In this document: one piece after another, positions 61,321 to 64,000 of the stretch | Position numbering within the stretch: position 1 is the stretch's first letter | Layout: the number at the start of each line of letters is the position of its first letter | Assembly (NCBI GenBank): GCA_021399445.1 | Contig: JAJTUQ010000002.1 | Coordinates: 1,798,001-1,862,000 of the forward strand | From: Xylogone sp. PMI_703 | Taxonomy: Eukaryota > Ascomycota > Leotiomycetes | Length of the DNA stretch: 64,000 nt | Reading direction: 5' to 3' | The notes under the pieces: generated by a model | What the model was told of the DNA's origin: nothing | The model's input: the letters and a program-made list of their open reading frames with translations, nothing else | Database searches by the model: none | Translations under genes and position numbers: made by a program

Positions 61321-62333
61321 ATGTCGCGGTATAGAGTATCGTCATTGCGCCATATTATCTCCGGCACATCTCCCTGCGTACGAGCAACCCAGCGGCGATG
61401 GGCGCAAGTTCATGACGTTCGATTTTTAGCCACCCAACAGTCGGACAGGATATTAGAGAAATATCGAGAGAAACTTGATAGAAAGGCAAAGGAGTACGTG
61501 ATACATCATAAAAGCTGTCCATTTGCAGTCAGATTTGATCTGGGAAGACCCAATTGCTAACTATTCACAACAGAGAGGGGCTCGAGGATATTTCCCAGCT
61601 CAAAGAGGCATACAAAGACAAAATCGACGACCTGAAAAGAAAATCCGCCATCCGGTTACCAAACTCCCAATCGACACAACCACAACCAACTCCTACCTCA
61701 ACCTCTCCCTTCCCCCCTCCACCACCACCGCCAAAGCCACAATCTCCCCTAAAATCTGCAACCAGCACCTCAGCCCCAATAAAAACCCTCTCCTCCTTCC
61801 TCGACCTCGACAAAGTCCGCACCCTCCCCCAGAAAGAAATAGAAACGCTATGGCGCCTCCGCCACGCCAGCGATCCCCAATCCCTCTGCGCCACCATCCC
61901 ACTCGAATCATACAAGACCATTGAGGCAACCGCGAAGAAGCACCCTTACTTCGTCCTGCCCCTCCCACGCGAGGAGCAGGGCGCCGAGATCCATTTCCTG
62001 CAGTGGACCTTCCCGGCTGAGAATGCCGTTACGGTCCTGTTCACGCATCTAGCTGAGTACAAGCTGCGGGGGGAGTTCAGTCAGCCTCATACTACCATCA
62101 CGCACCATCTCGAGCTTGCGGGCGACAAGGGCCTGGTGCTGCTGCAGGGACAAGTCATGGAGGGACGGGGCGTAAGCGTTGAGGAGGCGAAGTGGTTGAT
62201 TATGTGCCTGCAGAAATTCTATGGGTTTGGTGGGGAGAAGACGGAGAGGAAGCGCTTGTTGGAGGTGTTTACTCGGGGCGATGCCGGGTTTAAAGTCGAG
62301 GATTTATTGGCCGAGGCGGAAAAAGCTGATTAG
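61321..62333 (+). CDS. ATP11: Mitochondrial F1-ATPase assembly chaperone ATP11 (310 aa)
   Basis: Two exons, 61321-61493 and 61574-62333, phase 2 join restoring 'RKAKEEGLEDISQLKEAYK'. The N-terminus (1-40) is basic and hydroxylated with no acids, a mitochondrial presequence. A Pro-rich low-complexity stretch (about 95-130) precedes the ATP11 domain: 'LSSFLDLDKVRTLPQKEIE', 'WRLRHA', 'EIHFLQWTFP' and 'FTHLAEYKLRGEFSQPH'. Atp11 binds the free beta subunit in the matrix and prevents its aggregation during F1 assembly. The long antisense frames reflect the CCA-rich segment only. Confidence 0.95.
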
Positions 62334-62828
62334 GCTTACGCTCATGACTGCCACGGGAGATATGTGTTTATTGTGTATATATTAGATTGGAATATCTCAT
62401 GTCTGGCGTTATAGCGGCGAGGATGTCTTTATGTTCTCATGATAAAAAAGGAGGCCTGGTGGCTAATGAATTAAGGGGCATGGTTCGTATAGACCGGTAG
62501 ATCGTGTGACGATTGTTGCTTTAGCATATACAATCGTTCAAAGAGAATTTAAAAAGAATGAAAATGAGTTTCAGTCTCACATGTTATCACTCGCAAGATA
62601 CAATTAGACGAAAGTTCCTATTATTAGACTAAAAGACATGAAGCCGTCACTCAAGTAACGTACTCGAATCCCACCCACTCTCGTGCCGCTCCATACTTTG
62701 TCTTTATCCCATTGGTATCAAATCTAATCCAACAACCAATTTATTAAAACCCAAATCACCTGTGTGACTGTGTCGACACTTAACGGTCAATCAAGGAGCG
62801 GAGCCTAGTGCCTCAAAAGATAACAAGC
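62334..62828. other. Convergent intergenic interval
   Basis: 495 bp between the 3' ends of ATP11 and the BTB gene. Nothing seen. Confidence 0.4.
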
Positions 62829-63955
62829 CTAATGCTTCCAAAGGTGACAATTACCCTTATTACCAAGCGTAATAACATCCAACTGCTTCTCACTACCACT
62901 GTCACCATTCTGCTGTTTGATCGTGATCGCATCAAGGGGATGGATGTGGAAATAGCAAGGCCAGAATCCCCGACGTTGCTCAGCGCTCGTCGCATCTGGT
63001 TTCACCCATCCACACTCCACGCAATCCGGATCTCCTGCACAGTCTCTGACGCGAGGGTCTGCGTCCGGCCAGACGATACCTCGGACTGCCTCCAGGTAAT
63101 CTCGCAAAAAGGCCTCGTTGCCACGAATAAACTCAGCTAGGGAATGTTCCGTGATGAGGTGGCTTCGGTGGGCACCGATAATGGTGGCGGCACAGAACTT
63201 TCTCAGCTTGGAACCGGCTTTGGTAGACTTGTAGACCGACTGGATCACGGATTGGCTTGGGATGGTATCTAGAAGGTGATATCCGTCTTGAATGGCGTCC
63301 ATGGTCTTATTAAGCAAGGAAGGGTCAAGATCCAATTTCTCAGCGAAGGTGTAGAGTTCAATCAACATAGAAACACGCTCTTGCTTGGCTGTGAGAGCCA
63401 TGGCAGCTTTAACGCCTGGCACCTGTCTCTGGTAGACGTAGCACAAGAAGAGTTTGAATACGTCGTGGCTAATCTCTGGGAATCTGAGAACGCCCTGAGC
63501 GTTGTTGGCCTTGTCTTCGAAGAATTTGCCCGTGGCACAGACGAGATCCTTGTGGACCATGATTTCTTTCTCGTTTGGACCAACATGGATGATCATTAGC
63601 TCGGAACCAATGTGACTAGTGGAAGAGTTAGCACTGGAGAAGGGGAAGGAGAAGGTGAAGAGGAAGAAGATAAAGAGGTAAAACGAAGAGAAGATGAAGA
63701 ACGGAGGAGAGAAGAGGAAAAGCAGGAGAAGGAGCGTCAGGAAGAAGAAGTGACAGGAAGGAGAAGTGTCAGGAAAAGAATAAGAAGCATCAAACAGAGA
63801 TACCATTCCCCTAAGAACCCATCTACTCACTCAAACATAGCAATATCATCTTCACCTTCACCTCCAGTCTCTGCCCTAACCGGCTGTTTACCAGCATATG
63901 GAACCAATTCATCACCGTCACACTCGTGAGTAGACGTATTGTCGTGAATAGACAT
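62829..63955 (-). CDS. BTB/POZ-domain protein (303 aa)
   Basis: Two exons, 63831-63955 and 62829-63615, separated by a 215-bp intron that is almost pure pyrimidine on the coding strand and translates as a false Phe/Leu-rich stretch. The start at 63955 gives an acidic N-terminus and the join reads 'IAMFDHIGSELMIIHVGPN'. The BTB fold (about 42-140) shows 'KEIMVHKDLVCATGKFFEDK' and 'FPEISHDVFKLFLCYVYQRQ', as in the many fungal BTB proteins of unknown role. A helical C-terminal part follows, with a Cys pattern 'CAGDPDCVECGW'. No kelch or MATH domain. Possibly a Cul3 adaptor; target unknown. Confidence 0.88.
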
Positions 63956-64000
63956 ATTGTCACTACTCAGTAGTAATATATACACATCAGCTAAAAACCT

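Noticed and set aside
61565..61968. Antisense Gly-rich frames
   Set aside because: Mirror of the CCA-rich, Pro-encoding stretch in ATP11.
62829..63830. BTB protein with an N-terminal membrane stretch (single-frame reading)
   Set aside because: The Phe/Leu-rich part is a polypyrimidine intron; a better exon at 63831-63955 joins in phase to the BTB domain.

Overview
The window is nuclear DNA of a filamentous ascomycete (Pezizomycotina). Most genes carry short introns of about 42-120 bp with GT..CTAAY..AG signals. Nearly all proteins are fungal (Zn2Cys6 regulator, PXR1, SVP26, FSH hydrolase, CSC1-like channel, alpha-pheromone-like precursor), and there are no operons. Several proteins look closest to Eurotiomycetes versions, but the order cannot be fixed from sequence alone. 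Splice models below were built by hand: each joins in frame and restores family-typical residues across the junctions. I found 26 intact or edge-truncated genes and four decayed or doubtful coding stretches. I saw no rRNA, tRNA or intact transposon.

Layout. 1-9500 looks like the edge of a secondary-metabolism locus: a cytochrome P450 cut by the left edge, an FSH-type serine hydrolase, a polytopic membrane protein of cluster type, and an Fe(II)/2-oxoglutarate (PhyH) dioxygenase. A secreted acid trehalase sits among them. 9500-14400 is gene-poor and holds a coiled-coil/RRM-like protein, a three-exon coiled-coil gene and a frameshifted small membrane ORF. 14600-24000 is housekeeping (SVP26, PXR1, BUD23) around a disordered conserved protein and a dead nuclease-like gene. 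25200-34000 holds the pheromone-like precursor, proteasome subunit alpha7, a conserved protein with a long ATG-free leader, and MSH4. 34300-42400 holds a small conserved protein, a gene relic, a CSC1/OSCA channel, a FAR-17a/AIG1-like protein and a secreted CAP protein. 44000-57700 holds the trehalose-synthase regulatory subunit, PCH2, a WD40-cyclophilin and a Zn2Cys6 regulator. 57700-64000 holds a strong palindrome, a small relic, a peroxisomal acyl-CoA ligase, ATP11 and a BTB protein that opens just inside the right edge.

How genes relate. Three genes belong to the sexual cycle: the Kex2-processed peptide precursor, MSH4 (crossover formation) and PCH2 (meiotic checkpoint AAA+ ATPase). Two belong to trehalose metabolism: extracellular acid trehalase and the synthase-complex regulatory subunit. 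The left-edge genes could share one product pathway whose core synthase would lie left of the window. The most notable item is the precursor at 25227-25946: five non-identical C-x6-C peptides, each followed by a dibasic site, with spacers rich in X-Ala/X-Pro dipeptides, but without the Trp residues usual in mating alpha-pheromones.
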